Assembly: GCA_019648995.1 (NCBI GenBank)
Contig: BLXT01003767.1
Coordinates: forward strand, 119,727 to 183,726
Reading direction: 5' to 3'
From: Plakobranchus ocellatus
Lineage: Eukaryota; Mollusca; Gastropoda; Plakobranchidae
DNA length: 64,000 nt
Shown here: positions 12,224 to 25,500 of the stretch, in pieces
How the letters are laid out: every line of letters starts with the position of its first letter
How positions within the stretch are numbered: the first letter of the stretch is position 1
Program-made: the position numbers and the translations under genes
Notes under the pieces: generated by a model
Told to the model about the DNA's origin: nothing
What the model saw: the letters and a program-made list of their open reading frames with translations, nothing else
Database searches by the model: none

Positions 12224-13312
12224 GATGCCTATTGGAAAGAGCAAAGGTCATGTAAAAAACCATGAGCAATGAATTGCTTATCAAATACAATAGTTGTATA
12301 GTAGAGCAGACCTTTGAAAAAGTGGACAGAAAAGGGTTAAAAGTTGCCATCCCTAATAGCAAAAAAAAAAAAAAAAAATACATTTGCCACCAGGAGAGGT
12401 ATTCTCATTACTTCTTAACACTGCAAACTAGGGTTACATCAATTGGAAGGTGATAAAAAAAATGTTATTATTACTTACCAGTATGTTTTGCAGGTCAAGA
12501 GCAAATTATTGTAACTAGAGTCATTGTATATTGCAGCTACAACAATATACCTCTACACCCATAATTTGCAGTTTGATTAGTTTATGCACTTATTATTTAA
12601 ACTTATTTTTAGGGGAATAATTTGTACTCATATGTCAAGAAAGAAGTTCAGTTTTTAAACTAATTGATCAAATGTGTAAAAAAAGCTTGGATACAGTGAA
12701 AATTGTTCTCTAATAAAAATAAGTCTTTTCATGCTTGCATTTAAAAACCAAAGTGCTTAGTTTATCAATATTTCATTATTTTTATTAATAAATTTTATGT
12801 ATCTCTAGATCTAGATTCTGAAAAATCGTAAGCAAAAGTGCACTTGTCTTCTGACTGATAACAGCTATTTTTTTTCTCCTGGTATTAACATCCTAAATCA
12901 ACAATCATATTATGCATTGCCAAAAACAGCAATTTTTTTAACAAAACTATTTTAGATATTATGAAGCTCCTAGCAAACAAAAAATGAGTCTTTTAAGAGT
13001 AGAAAAAGTTTGCCAAGTATCCAATCTTTACTGTCTTGATTCAAAATGACTGCACCTGACCCAAGTAAAGGATTAGAGCTGTGTTTTTATGTTCGAAACT
13101 TTGTGCAGTTCTTGCAATATTTCCTTAAAAGCTAACAAACCAAATAATTATTTGTCAACAATAACTTATCATCTTAGTGACTCTTTGTAATGATTTAAGG
13201 CTGAGATCTACTAAAGAGACAGACATAAAATCCTGACCTAGTTCCTCTTTTGCAATTGAAAATTCAATATATGATGGAAGCTATTCTCTATCACAGTATT
13301 ATGGCAATAATA

Positions 13313-13468
13313 CAGGGATGCCAGTGGTCTCTGACAAAAAAAGCAGGAAACTTGTATAGTAATAAAGAGTTTCCTCAAAGCTGTAGTTAAAGTATAATTG
13401 ACTTTTAAGTAACAAAAATAATGCAAAAAGTCAGAAATCCTGTTTAAATCGGAAAACTGGCATCCCTG
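13313..13468 (+). mobile_element. MITE with CAGGGATGCCAG ends, copy 1
   Basis: Starts CAGGGATGCCAGTGGTCTCT and ends AAACTGGCATCCCTG, so the two ends are inverted repeats of at least 12 bp. About 156 bp, no coding capacity. A second copy in the opposite orientation lies at 27940-28094 inside another transposon. Ends of this kind are hAT-like, but no clear 8-bp target duplication is visible, so the superfamily is open. Confidence 0.85.
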
Positions 13469-13704
13469 ATGATAAGAATTTCTAGAGTCCATGCGCCAAT
13501 TGGCACAAAATAAAGATTTTGAAAAAAAAAAACCAGCCTCTTTAGCCATATCAAAAATTGTACAACTTCAAATTAGCATAACTTTTGAAATTAAGGATGA
13601 ATTTTCAAAATTCAAAAACCATAATGCTTAGGATAAAAAGTACTACAACCCTGATACAAAAATTATGACATTCTGAAAAAAAAAAATTTGATCAGCATTC
13701 CTAC

Positions 13705-14755
13705 TTAACCGATTCAGTCCCTAGGGGAAAAACGACTTCTCGTGTCAGTTCATTTTGGAAGCACATTACAGAATAAGTGTGTTTCTGTTTTCATGTCAGA
13801 GCATGGCTAAAGAAAAAATAAAAGTCCTATAGTGTTGCATACCAATTTTTAAAGAAATGAATAAAGAACACAACTATATTTGTATTTTGTGTATGTGAAA
13901 TAATTATCAGCAAATCTTTTATCTGATAAAAAAAAAAATAAATGAATAAAAAGTTTTTAAAAATAAGACCAATTTTTTTTCCACTCACTTCAAACTCAAG
14001 CGCCTGCATGCACTCCAAGGTACTTATCTTGTGTAATATCCCAAGGCCTAACATTATGTCATTGTGTACAGAAAATTTTGCTCAATTTTAAAGAAATTAA
14101 GCAAAAACTTTTTTTTAATGATCTGCATTCTTCCTTGAAGCTTGAGTCTGAAACAGTTATCTATAATGCATGTAGATCTAGAACTAGAACAGGTCTAAAT
14201 ACTGCATTATCTGTGGGTATAAATCTAAAACTAGGTGTAGATGTACAATTAGATCTAGAGCTGCTATCGGTAGAATCAGCTGACACATCCTATTATACAT
14301 CTAGTCTCCTTCTCATAACAATTAGGTCTAGACCCAGGAGACACAGGCTGATTGATATCACCCCCACTAGCGGTCTTACTAGTATGGTTGTGTAACTGAT
14401 TAACACTAGCCTAAGAACCATTTGACTCATAACCATCACTAAATTCATCTACCATTTGGCTAAGAAAAAAATCTAATGCCTTCTCTGCAGTCATCATGTC
14501 ATCCTACGACGGAATGGGTTTGAATCCACAATGTTGTTTACTTTGACAATGGTGAAAAAAAAAGAGTACAAACACGCAAAGCAATCTAAATTATCTAGTA
14601 TCAACAATACGATATGAAAATGAAAGTCAAAAGGAAGTGCTTAGTGTCCCAAACTGGTTCTTACCACATAAGTATAGTTTCGCACTTTTGTTTTCTACAT
14701 GTTTGCATTGAAATGCCAAGCCAGTGACGGCGGCTTCAGGGACTGTGTCAGTTAA
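13705..14755 (-). mobile_element. piggyBac-type element with TTAA duplication and N-terminal transposase remnant
   Basis: TTAA at 13705-13708 and 14752-14755. The left end reads CCGATTCAGTCCCTAGG; the right end, reversed, reads CTGACACAGTCCCTGAA: imperfect inverted repeats sharing CAGTCCCT. Inside, on the minus strand from ATG 14497-14495, is MMTAEKALDFFLSQMVDEFS, then DGYESNGS and a stop, followed by Ser-rich text: a piggyBac-style N-terminus. The catalytic core is missing. This family differs in its ends from the one at 5218-6046. Confidence 0.8.
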
Positions 14756-14985
14756 TTTGTCGATAGATGACCACTTTTTTGGTGATTTTGTCATCATTGT
14801 TATGCTCGAAACTTATTTGGTTAATTTTGACATTAAGGATGCATCCAAAACTGATCTTTAAAACATAAAGCAGTACTTCCTATGCCAATACACACACAAA
14901 ATCAAAATTTATGTATTGATCAATTAAATTCTTTCAAATAGGCTTGTATAAAATCTTTCGCACATGATGACGGTCAGTGTTTGGT
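14756..14985 (+). repeat. Dispersed repeat, copy 1 (opposite copy at 23160-23405)
   Basis: Shares GGTGATTTTGTCATCA, GGATGCATCCAAAACTGA, CACAAAATCAAAA and TTCTTTCAAATAGG, in the same order, with the reverse complement of 23160-23405. It begins right at the TTAA of the neighbouring piggyBac-type element, as if that element had inserted into it. Confidence 0.75.
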
Positions 14986-15230
14986 GCTGTTTCCTTTGTT
15001 CCCACCTCCACTTTTTATATAGTTATGTTATTTGATAGGAGCAAACGAAAAAGCTCCAAATTGTGTAGATTTTGTGCGAAAATAGTACTATTTTTGTAAT
15101 AACTTGGCCTGCGACTTCTTCATTTCGTAGATAGCTATTGAAGACAGAGCTAGATCTAGATCAGATTAATATAGTTATAAATATAAAAAGTTGGGGTGGG
15201 AACAATCAAAAAAGCGCCCTGTGTTTTGGC
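14976..15230. repeat. Hairpin-type repeat in front of Ral
   Basis: The left arm (about 14976-15030, with TTGTTCCCACCTCCACTTTT) and the right arm (about 15170-15230, with AAAAGTTGGGGTGGGAACAA) are inverted repeats around a 140-nt centre. Possibly a MITE; no coding. Confidence 0.55.
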
Positions 15231-15693
15231 AAACAATCATGATTGAATAAGCCAATATGGGTTTCCCTCTGTCGAAATCCTCCCCAGAGATGATGTGAAA
15301 TCGAAACAGGAAGAGACCTAGAAAGCCTGGATTACCCATGGCTTCACAATGAGAAAAGCTTTGATGAGGTTCTAAAAAAAGGCTCTAGATCTTAATATCT
15401 TACACAAATTGCGCTTAAACTCTCTCTAGATCTCTAGATATTTAACCTATCGACTCTAAGAAACTTCTTAGAAACTCAGCAGATCCATCATGATATATCC
15501 TACTGACAATATTATTGTGATGAAACATCTATTCCGATTATCTAAATTTAGATTACATTCTTGATCAAATTTAATTTAATCTAGTCTCTGTAATTCAAGA
15601 GGATTTTTAAAAATTCACTTTAATGTCTAATAGACGTCTAAATGAATGGCGTAGCACTTGGATAAAGAAACAAATTATAAAGTGCAGATTTAC

Positions 15694-16083
15694 CTGTTTC
15701 ACAAAACATGCAATTGAAGTGTAGATCAAGATCTGGTCTTTCCAGATTACTTTCATACAAACTGGAAGCCTAACTGGAAATGGCGATAAGTTTCAAAGGT
15801 GTGATGGGATCGATGACGTCATGTTGACCCTGCGTACTGACCCCGGCTAGGGAAGTGCGTTTACAATGCTTGGGATGCAAATTTTCGCATTACTCGAAAT
15901 GTTTTCATAGAAAAATGGATATTTTACCGTTGTGTTGTGCTAAAACCTAGCTAATTAGAAGTTAAACTGCATGAAATGAAATGTATAATGCTAATTTAAA
16001 CATCTTCTTTTGTGGAAATTACTATAATGAGACTAAAAGCTACTACCAGGGGCCGCTGAAGATTGTTGAGTGCACAATCAAAG
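15694..16083. promoter_or_regulatory. Bidirectional promoter region between Ral and MED1
   Basis: Ral (minus) and MED1 (plus) point away from each other here. A strong minus-strand donor, AAACAG|gtaaat with its exon end at 15694, suggests a noncoding Ral first exon from about 15694 to near 15800. The stretch is less AT-rich than its surroundings and has CG dinucleotides. No TATA box stands out. The MED1 start lies in CAAAGATGGCAGC, which resembles the YY1 site CAAGATGGCGGC often found at promoters and starts. Confidence 0.6.
15814..15821. promoter_or_regulatory. Full cAMP response element palindrome TGACGTCA
   Basis: Exact 8-bp CREB/ATF site, 263 bp upstream of the MED1 ATG and about 120 bp upstream of the candidate Ral noncoding exon donor. 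Being palindromic and central, it could serve both genes. Binding is inferred from sequence alone. Confidence 0.65.
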
Positions 16084-16138
16084 ATGGCAGCTGAAACTGG
16101 GATACCCTCTGTTTATTTGGAGCACCAATTATCGCATG
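16084..16138 (+). CDS. MED1: MED1 coding exon 1
   Basis: MAAETGIPSVYLEHQLSH plus one base; donor CATG|gtaatt. Variable N-terminus with no family match; accepted because its phase joins exon 2 correctly and the ATG context is AAGATGG. Confidence 0.8.
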
Positions 16139-19100
16139 GTAATTACATCGATTGCATAACGTACTATTAACTCATTAGTTACAATCATGTTTTGAAAAAA
16201 ACGCACATTGCATGTAGTTTTGAGATAAGGCATTCAATTTTGTTTGCTCATTGACCAAGATTATTCAAGATTGCTTGCACTGCACACTCTTATCTCTACT
16301 TAGATTTTAGAAAGATAATAAATAGATCTAGAAGATCTAGAATATATTAATAGAACCAGATCTAGAACCAACTCTTATCTCTACTTAGATTTTAGAAAGA
16401 TAATAAATAGATCTAGAAGATCTAGAATATAGTAATAGAACCAGATCTAGAACCAATCTTAGGCTCAATATACCTCTTGACTAGGTCAACACAATCCACT
16501 GTAAATCTATTCTAGGCCTAGATTTAAGTGAGACTTTAGAAGCTTAGAATGCTTTAAAAAGTCTTGAGCTAGGGCAGGCCCTATGCTGGCATAATACGGG
16601 GACAGGTCCAACAACTTCTAGATTTACCCTCACCAGCTACCAATGAAATGAACAGGTTGCAGATTAAATTTTAACGTCAATACAACAACTTTCACAAGAT
16701 ATCTCCACAAATTTCTGTTCATGAAAAGGCCTACTCCATAATTCGTTTGCTGTTAAAAGTAGATTTAGAAGTTATTGGGTCAGTCCCAAGAATTCTTGTA
16801 AGCCTAGTACTTATTCTCTTAAACTATATCATGTTTGCGATGGGTTCTTGTATGTGGAAAATGAAGACTAGATCAGATCTAGTCAAAGAAAGAGCAGATA
16901 GTTTTCTAAATGCCCTTAAGAGTTTAATCTAGGGAACAATTTCCACACCAGGAATCCCAAATGAAAGAAAATAAAATGAATTGTTCACTACTTGTTTTTC
17001 CCTTCTCCTCTTCTATCATACTTTCTTGGTTTGATACATTTATACTCTAGAATTTTGTATCTGTCAGAAAATGCATTTAAATGAAACCAAATTAACAACT
17101 GAAGGAGCAGAGAGAAGGGATTTGAAAGACTTCTGATTACTCACACATAGCGAATATTTTGATTGTAATGACAAAATGTTTTGAAGGCATTTTTAGTCAA
17201 GTTGATCAGTTGGCAACAAATACAAATAATTTTGTGCAAAAACAAAGATATCTTTCAAAATTTGTGGCGAGAAAAAATTATCACCCCAGATCACCATCTT
17301 GGATACTGGTCAAGTTTTAGTTGATCAGGGTTGTATTAACAATTAATTTAGAAATAAAACACAAGTAATCTAAAGAAATTGTTCTTTTATTTTCATATCA
17401 TAAATAGTTGTACTGTAAAATTACAAATTGGTTAGCAGTCTAGCTTTCATAAATTTACTTTGTTTTTGAGTACACATTTGGAAGTCTTGCGCAGGGATTG
17501 AGCCTTCAACTGATACTTTCTTGTGAATCATACTGCACAACGGCATCAACTGAGATTTAATGTTAAATATGTGACTTAATGATGGGAGGCCAGAAGGAAT
17601 ATTTTTTGATCCACACTTTTGTTATAGAATACATTACAGTAGGTTTAACTTTATACCTAGGGGTGATTTGTGGCCATTCAAGTTCGTGATTTTTGGAATA
17701 TGTAGTTTTTTTTTAGTGAAACCATTATTTTTTTTATGAAATGAAGGTTCTCTGCCTAAACCTATGTGGGCCTTAGGTATCTAAGGCTTCTTAGACTAGA
17801 CCAAGATTAACATTGTGTAAATTTAAGATGGCCAACATGTCTTGTTTTTGGTTTAAAGTGAAAAAAAAACATAAAACACACATTCACTCTTATTTGTCAG
17901 ATCAGGATATATACTTCTTCGAAGAGGGCAGTAAGTAGGAGCTAAGTCACAGTGATTATGGAAATAGTGATTACCCAGTGTTCTTTATCCTCCTGAATCT
18001 ACAATTAAATTTAATTTTCTTTTTTCCATAGATTAGATCTGAATTCAAAGCGTAGGTTAAAACATTGAATCATGGTCCCCTGTGATCTGTTAGCCTTTAT
18101 AGTCTAATCATTTGTGTATAAAACGAAATCTGGGCTAAAAATCAAATGATGCCTGTAGAAATTTCAATTGTCTCTAAATCTAAGGTATATCTGCCTAGGT
18201 CTAATTTAGGTTTATAGATCAGGTAAAAAAAAATTTTAAAAAGCTTCTTTTACTTTTTCTGGCGTGGATATAGAATAACTTTAACAATAATTCAGAATAA
18301 ATTTTCGCCATCTCATAGACCTTGCCATGGAAAACAGCCTAGAATTTGCCAACAGCCATATTTTGTCTCACGGTTTCACAAGGCTCAAAAGTTCCATAGC
18401 ACAGTATAAATTTAGTGAACCCATAATACCAAATGAAAGGAAATTTTTTTTTTTGGATCACTGTTTTAGTTTAGAAAAGATAGCCCAGTCCTTTTCATAA
18501 TGAAAATCTAGTTACGCAAATTTGGCCTCAAATTTTGGGTGCATTTACACCACTTTTTACAGCACAAATGCAAAATGTTTATTAAATTGATAACACAAAA
18601 GTCAGCACAGTGGAAATTTCATGGTTTTTTTTGTTTGCTCATCCATCAATTCAATTTGAGAAACACCATCTTAATCGACTTAAGGTCAGAGTTGGTAAGT
18701 GCATTGTGACTTATGAGGCCAATCTTTACAAAAAAGCTTCTTTGGCAGTGTGAGCAGGGAATCAAGCCAGTATTTTGAGCACTAGCCTTCTTTACCTGCA
18801 TACTTTGTTCCACTTCTTCAATCCTGCTGACCTCATAAACCTTATTATCATCGTGGACAACTATTTGCTAAAAGTGGAAAATTTCATGAATCCACAGAAT
18901 TAAAAATTAATATACAACTTACATGGTGATTACTGCTTTAAAAGTATTTGAAAAGATTGTCTGGCCCTCGTAATAAAGAAAATTGTGGTGTTTAAGTTTA
19001 CTTTTTACAACATGATTTAAAATAAAATTGTTATTACAGACATTACTTTATTTATGGAGAACATTGAGAGAGTAAACAAATATGACCTTAATTTAAATAA

Positions 19101-22100
19101 TTTTTGCTGAGCTTCTAGATTAAGAAATGTCAGCCCAAGTTCATAGATCTATATAAAGGACTAGCTCAATAAGATCTATAGATTTAGACATCAAAGTTTT
19201 AATTCTTAATCAGATATTTCCTCGATAAAACAATCAACTTTTTTAATTACCCTAGCATTTAATATCATGTTTTTCAGTGTCAAACATCTTATTTATGCAT
19301 TGTAAGGTCTTTGGTGAATTTATAATTCTAAATCTTTCACATAGACAACTAGATCTACTCCTTTGGTCTATTAAATGGTACTTGGCAATGATAAGCTAAT
19401 AGCAAATATCAATAACACACAACAAAAATTTTAGAAATTTTATAAAAAGAATTAAAAGTGTCTCATAGTGAAAACCACCCTCTCCATATGGTTAATACGT
19501 AAGCTTTCCATAACTACTTTTATTTGCTTAGGGAGTAAGGCATCATTTGCTTCTGACATTGAAATATTTAGGTATATATATTTTTTTAGTTTTCATTTAT
19601 AACAAATTCTGAATGTGATGTTAATAGCACATTTTTTTCACCATCTTATTTCCCTCTACAAAAATTGTACGCATATTTGATTTGAGTTATCTAGATAGAC
19701 CCAAAATATGAGTGTGCTAGGTAAGCAAGTATGGGTTATCTTAAATCAGTTGGATTTGTCCAGCTATTAAGACTCGGGAAACCTGATGTCTCTTGCTAAT
19801 AGTTGATCTAGCCAAAACTACAGTCTGAGATTGTTTTTAATAAGAAATTTCAGCATTACATGCATGTGAAATGTAATCCTATACTGCCTAGATATGATAA
19901 ACTATAATTTATATACGTCATTGTTTTCAAATGTATGATAGTCTTGATCACTTTTAAGACCTCTTTAGAGATATTTCAGCAGGAAAAAAAAACCAACTAA
20001 TTTTATAGCTGAGAATCAATGTAACAATCATTGATTATGGACATGGAATACTGAAACAGATTTTTTTTTTTTTTCAAAATCTTCGTCATGTCCTGCTTTA
20101 TTCTCTGACTGTGTGACAGGGAAAGGTCCCTGCAAATCTCATAGCAAGTTATAAATGCCATTTAGTCTTTCAAAAAAAAAAAATATGGTTTGTAAGCACT
20201 GATGTTTGCGTTTTAAAAACAAAAATAGAGATACATAAATTAAGCAGCGTAAAAGATACAGGAAATCCCAAGCAGTGTGTTGACATTTACAAGTGATAAT
20301 TTTGAATATTTGAAGAACATTAAAGAAATATTACCGCTCTTCGCCTGATGTGCTTCAAAAAAAAAGTTTTACTCATTTGGGACAAATACTGTGAAAAAAT
20401 ACTCCATGATCGACTGCTAAGGAAAGGTTGTTCATAGATCATGCGTATTGAATTTCTAAATATAATATAATTAAAGAAATTGGTCATTTTAATAATAATA
20501 AATTACATTTATATAGCGCATATCCACCTGAGCCTCCAGGAGGGGCACCGGTATATATGCTCTATGCGCATAGCCTACAGAATTGAAATAAATAACAGTA
20601 AAAATAGTAATTAACAACACAATATTTCAAGGAACATACACAAAAAACTACCCCTGACACTCTACCGTTCCAGTTCCAAACACAAACCACTGCATTCTAC
20701 ATACACTCAAATTTTTTTCATAAACCACAACACAATAGAGAACATAATGTTGCTCATTTTCAAAACCAGCCTAAACAGAATAGGTCTGTTCAAATAAAAA
20801 ACATTTGAGTCTTTTTTTTGTATTTAAAGTTCTTGGAAGGTTTTAAAAGAATAGTTGTGTCAGCAGATGATCTGAGACTTCTGGCAGGCCTGTATTTTTG
20901 TAAAAGATTTTGTAAGTAAAGAGGTGCCATGCCATTTAAACACTTGTAACAGATTACACAGATTTTAAAGACAGTTCTTTGCTGTACCAGCAGCCAGTGC
21001 AGGTCTTTCAAAACGGGGGTAACATTGATCTCTCTTTTTCGACCTCAATAGTTTCAGATTTTTTTTTTATCTAGTGAGAGTACTCCACAACTAATAAAGG
21101 TATATTGTACTATGATATTTTAACAAGACAAGCAGTGTCGGTGTGAATTATGTCCAAACAATTTTTTTTAGGGTATGTTTATTAAAAATTAAGTGGCCAT
21201 AGATTTTTTTTTTTTTAAATGATGTCTCAATCAATATTATTCTCTTAGGTCGGGCTACAAAAAAGACTCAAGGATCATTGATTGATAAACTGCGTCATAA
21301 AATCACATATAATCGCTCGTGGTCGGAAAGCATAAAATCTGTGTGTGGCTCAGTAACTGTAAGTATAATTGGCTAAGATATGCACCTACAGTCTTTATAT
21401 TGAATGACAATTGTATTTCCAAATTTCAATATTTTTATGAATTCAGGTTGGCAAGACTCAAAGCTTTGTCCAAAATATTTCCTTAATTTGTAACCTAGTC
21501 TTGACAGTCTTTTTTTTATTTATTTTTTTTTTATTAAATTATGTGTATTTTAATATAGACTTGGAGCATGAATTCGGGTTGACAAGACTCGAGCTTTATT
21601 CAAATGGTTTCTGAAGCAAACTTATGATTCTCTGTTGCTCCATACAATTGTATTGTGAATTGAAGATTCATGATTGCAAAATGTTAATAGTACAGATTCT
21701 TCAAAAAATTTGTAAAATATCAGATTAAATAACTTTTGTGCTGTTCAGTTTTCTTCCCCATTGAATCCCTTTTAGTGCAACTTTATTGTCTATAGTATCT
21801 ATACAACAGGGTTTTTTTTCAGAAACGGAGAGATAGGCCTAAAGTAGTATTACAATTAATAAGCTGAAAGCATTGATTTAAAGTCAGGATTATGTAAGAA
21901 ATGAATGTAAATATGTAATTAATGTCCATACATTATGATTCTGTTAATTGATTACTTATGTTTATCCTCAAAACAGGAACGAAAAATGCAGACTGAGGCT
22001 TCAGAACCAGAAAGTGTGCGGGGATGTTTAGACACTCTGCAAAAAGCTATGAAAGGTTTCTAATTATGGATAATAAAGTGCAAATGTGTCTTAGTTTTTA

Positions 22101-22507
22101 TTGTGTACAAAATCATTTTTGTAAGCTTTTCTTATACAACTCTCAATTCAGTTGTGACTAGCATCCCAGAGAGTGTGGAATTCTGTCTCATTCTCAAATT
22201 CTTTATTTTTCAGCTTCATTTCAGTTTTGACTTCCAACCTCCTTTTATCACTTTTCTTGGCTTAATCTCAAACCTTTCTCTGTCATAGCTGTTCTAATGA
22301 GATTTATGTAGATAAAAGAAAACTGTTAACCTCAGTTAAACTTGGAATTACCATGTCTGCAAAACATAAGATTCAATATCACATGCTATTGTTATCTCGA
22401 CATGCAGCTTAAAATCCTAACATTTTATTTAATCTTAATCCCTATTTCTTTCACTGTGTCCTCTCCCTTGGATTGTTGTCTAGGAACATTTAAGACTACC
22501 TTCACAC

Positions 22508-22559
<52 letters not shown>

Positions 22560-25500
22560 AATATGAATTTTTGTTCTGATGGTTGACAAAATTTCAATTT
22601 GTGATGGTAAGAGTAAATTTGCTGGTTTGGGCATAACAAAACCAATGTGGATGAAATATAAATATGAATTGATAAATTAGCCTCCCAAAAACCACTGAAA
22701 TAAAGAAGGGAAGATGGGGTGCTCTGGAATGGTTGATGGCTTGGCATGTTTTTAATCCTTAACACAAAATCACAAATGGCCTTTTGACAAAGCATCTTAT
22801 GTCTGTCTTTCTCAGACAATCCTTTTATAGGATACTGATAATTATGACTCTCTTTCAATTTTCCCCCTTTGGTCTTCTTATTTTTCTCTATCTCTTGAAG
22901 CTTTTGTTTTGAAATTAAAAATCTATGAAATTTATGTAAGAAAATTCATATCATTTTTCAAGGAATTGGTATATTGTATAGAATATAATGTTAAGTATTA
23001 AGTTTCTATTCTTTTCCACTAGCACTAATGAAAATTTTGAATGGTCCCTTCTCAAATATGGGTGTAAATAATTATATGTGCTTGCACATACATATATACA
23101 TACAAATGTGCATACATTTTATATTTATATTTGATGGTTTGCCTAAATGTGGGCTGTCATCATAGTTATGTGCGAAATATTTTCTGCAAGCCCTATTTGA
23201 AAGAAATTAAACTCATCAAATACATAAGTTTTGATTTTGTGAGTATAATGACATATGAATTATTACTTTATGTTTAAAAAGTCAGTTTTGGATGCATCCT
23301 TACTGTCTTACTTAACGTTCATAACTCTGATGACAAAATCACCAAAATTGTGGTCGACCATCAACAAATTAAACTCAATCACCAACAAGTGAAAAGACAA
23401 AGACCATTTTTTTTACATGGGTCTACTCCCAGTATCCAACTCAGCACGAATATTACCTCACTGATACTCAGTTGGGCTTTTCCATTTTGTAATTGGAGAA
23501 TCTTTTTTTTTTTCCAAATGCAGTAAAAAATGTGAAACAATTTTGGGGTCCACTTTTTGGCAATTGCTCATTTATGATTGTGTTGTGAGTAAGACATTTG
23601 GATGCATTACAAGATTTTAATCTTTGCTTTATGTTCATATGTAGTGCTTAGTGCAAATGACACTTTAAAGTCTGCTCTTCAGGTGTGCTTTTTTCTTTTT
23701 CTATTAAAGCCACCAAAATATAAAAATAATTATTTCCAAACTATTGTGTTTTTAAATATATTTTAAAATGTTGAGTACTTGAATGCTTTCAGTGATATCT
23801 CAACAAACAATGAAAGAAAGACTTGATTTGATAGCAAGGCAACTTGGATTGAGTACGCAAATTCAAGACTTGAAAATATCATTGGGTACAGATGTTTTTC
23901 ATGTGGATGTGATATTTGGAGAAAGTGGACTTGTGTCAAGCGTTAAGCTTGTAAATCAGGGTGATCTTGTGGTGAGTTGAAGATATTTTAATTGTTTGAA
24001 TGTTCCTTAAAACTTGTGTATTTTTAGATTTTGCGTTCCTATCTTTCCTTTTTATAATTTTTTTTTTCTTTTTTTTGAGTGGGTGGTAATATTCATATTT
24101 TAAAAATTTTTGTCCTTCTGTAACAAAAATTTTTTCAATGCCACATTTTTCTCTTCAAAATAAAAATATTCATTAAATTTGTGGGGGGGGGGNNNNNNNN
24201 NNNNNNNNNNNNNNNNNNNNNNNNNNNNNNNNNNNNNNNNNNNNNNNNNNNNNNNNNNNNNNNNNNNNNNNNNNNNNNNNNNNNNNNNNNNNNNNNNNNN
24301 NNNNNNNNNNNNNNNNNNNNNNNNNNNNNNNNNNNNNNNNNNNNNNNNNNNNNNNNNNNNNNNNNNNNNNNNNNNNNNNNNNNNNNNNNNNNNNNNNNNN
24401 NNNNNNNNNNNNNNNNNNNNNNNNNNNNNNNNNNNNNNNNNNNNNNNNNNNNNNNNNNNNNNNNNNNNNNNNNNNNNNNNNNNNNNNNNNNNNNNNNNNN
24501 NNNNNNNNNNNNNNNNNNNNNNNNNNNNNNNNNNNNNNNNNNNNNNNNNNNNNNNNNNNNNNNNNNNNNNNNNNNNNNNNNNNNNNNNNNNNNNNNNNNN
24601 NNNNNNNNNNNNNNNNNNNNNNNNNNNNNNNNNNNNNNNNNNNNNNNNNNNNNNNNNNNNNNNNNNNNNNNNNNNNNNNNNNNNNNNNNNNNNNNNNNNN
24701 NNNNNNNNNNNNNNNNNNNNNNNNNNNNNNNNNNNNNNNNNNNNNNNNNNNNNNNNNNNNNNNNNNNNNNNNNNNNNNNNNNNNNNNNNNNNNNNNNNNN
24801 NNNNNNNNNNNNGGGGGTTGTGTTTTTTTTTTTGTTTTGTTTTGTTTTTGCTTTCATCCTGCATTGATGCAAATTTTAATTTTGGACTCCTTGTTCTTAG
24901 AGTAAACAAATTTAATTGGATTTTGTGCAGTGAGAAGTATTGATTTGTAAACAGCTGAACTCACTTTATGATGTTAAAGCATGAATTTTGCAAATGAGTA
25001 GAGCTTTCAATCTCTCATTAATGTTAGGAAGCTGGACTTATCTTTTTGTGCAAAAATTGATTTGATTCTATCTTTAATAATTTACACACTTACACACACA
25101 CACACACAAAAAATGAAAGGATCTAAGAGCAGAGTGTAGCAGTTACAATTGCATGTGAGTTTAGCCATAGAACCTTGCTAAGATTCTCTTTGTTTTCAGT
25201 CTTTGACAAATTATAGGTCTTTACTTTGGGATGTATTTAAAAATACTGTGCTTTTTTTTTTTTTTTTTCACTTTTGATAAAAGTTGATGTATCTAAATTT
25301 GAACATTTTTTTTTTTTAAACGTCTTTGTGGAATTTTGTTGTTTCTATATGCTAATGTTGTTCTTCATCTTCTTCATTCCCCAATAGAGCATCATTCATT
25401 CTCTGATTCCACCTGCAATTCATAACATCTGTAGATGGTGTTTGCTCATTCAGCCATTTTTCCTCTACTGAAGAGAGACTTGATCTTTTTGAAGTCTTTA

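Larger units (their letters stand above)
12224..15693 (-). other. Presumed Ral 5' intron
   Basis: Lies between the acceptor next to the Ral start codon and a strong donor at 15694. It holds a MITE (13313-13468), a piggyBac-type element (13705-14755), a dispersed repeat (14756-14985) and a hairpin-type repeat (14976-15230). Confidence 0.45.
16139..21248 (+). other. MED1 intron 1
   Basis: 5.1 kb. Holds a recent tandem duplication (16286-16455) and a LINE 3' end (20492-21060). The rest is AT-rich with no recognised gene. Confidence 0.7.

Noticed and set aside
22342-22858. Frames ending in Leu-Ser or starting in Arg-Glu repeats
   Set aside because: Translation of the (CT)n microsatellite.
24100-24943. 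Long open frames on both strands
   Set aside because: They consist of the N gap and mean nothing.
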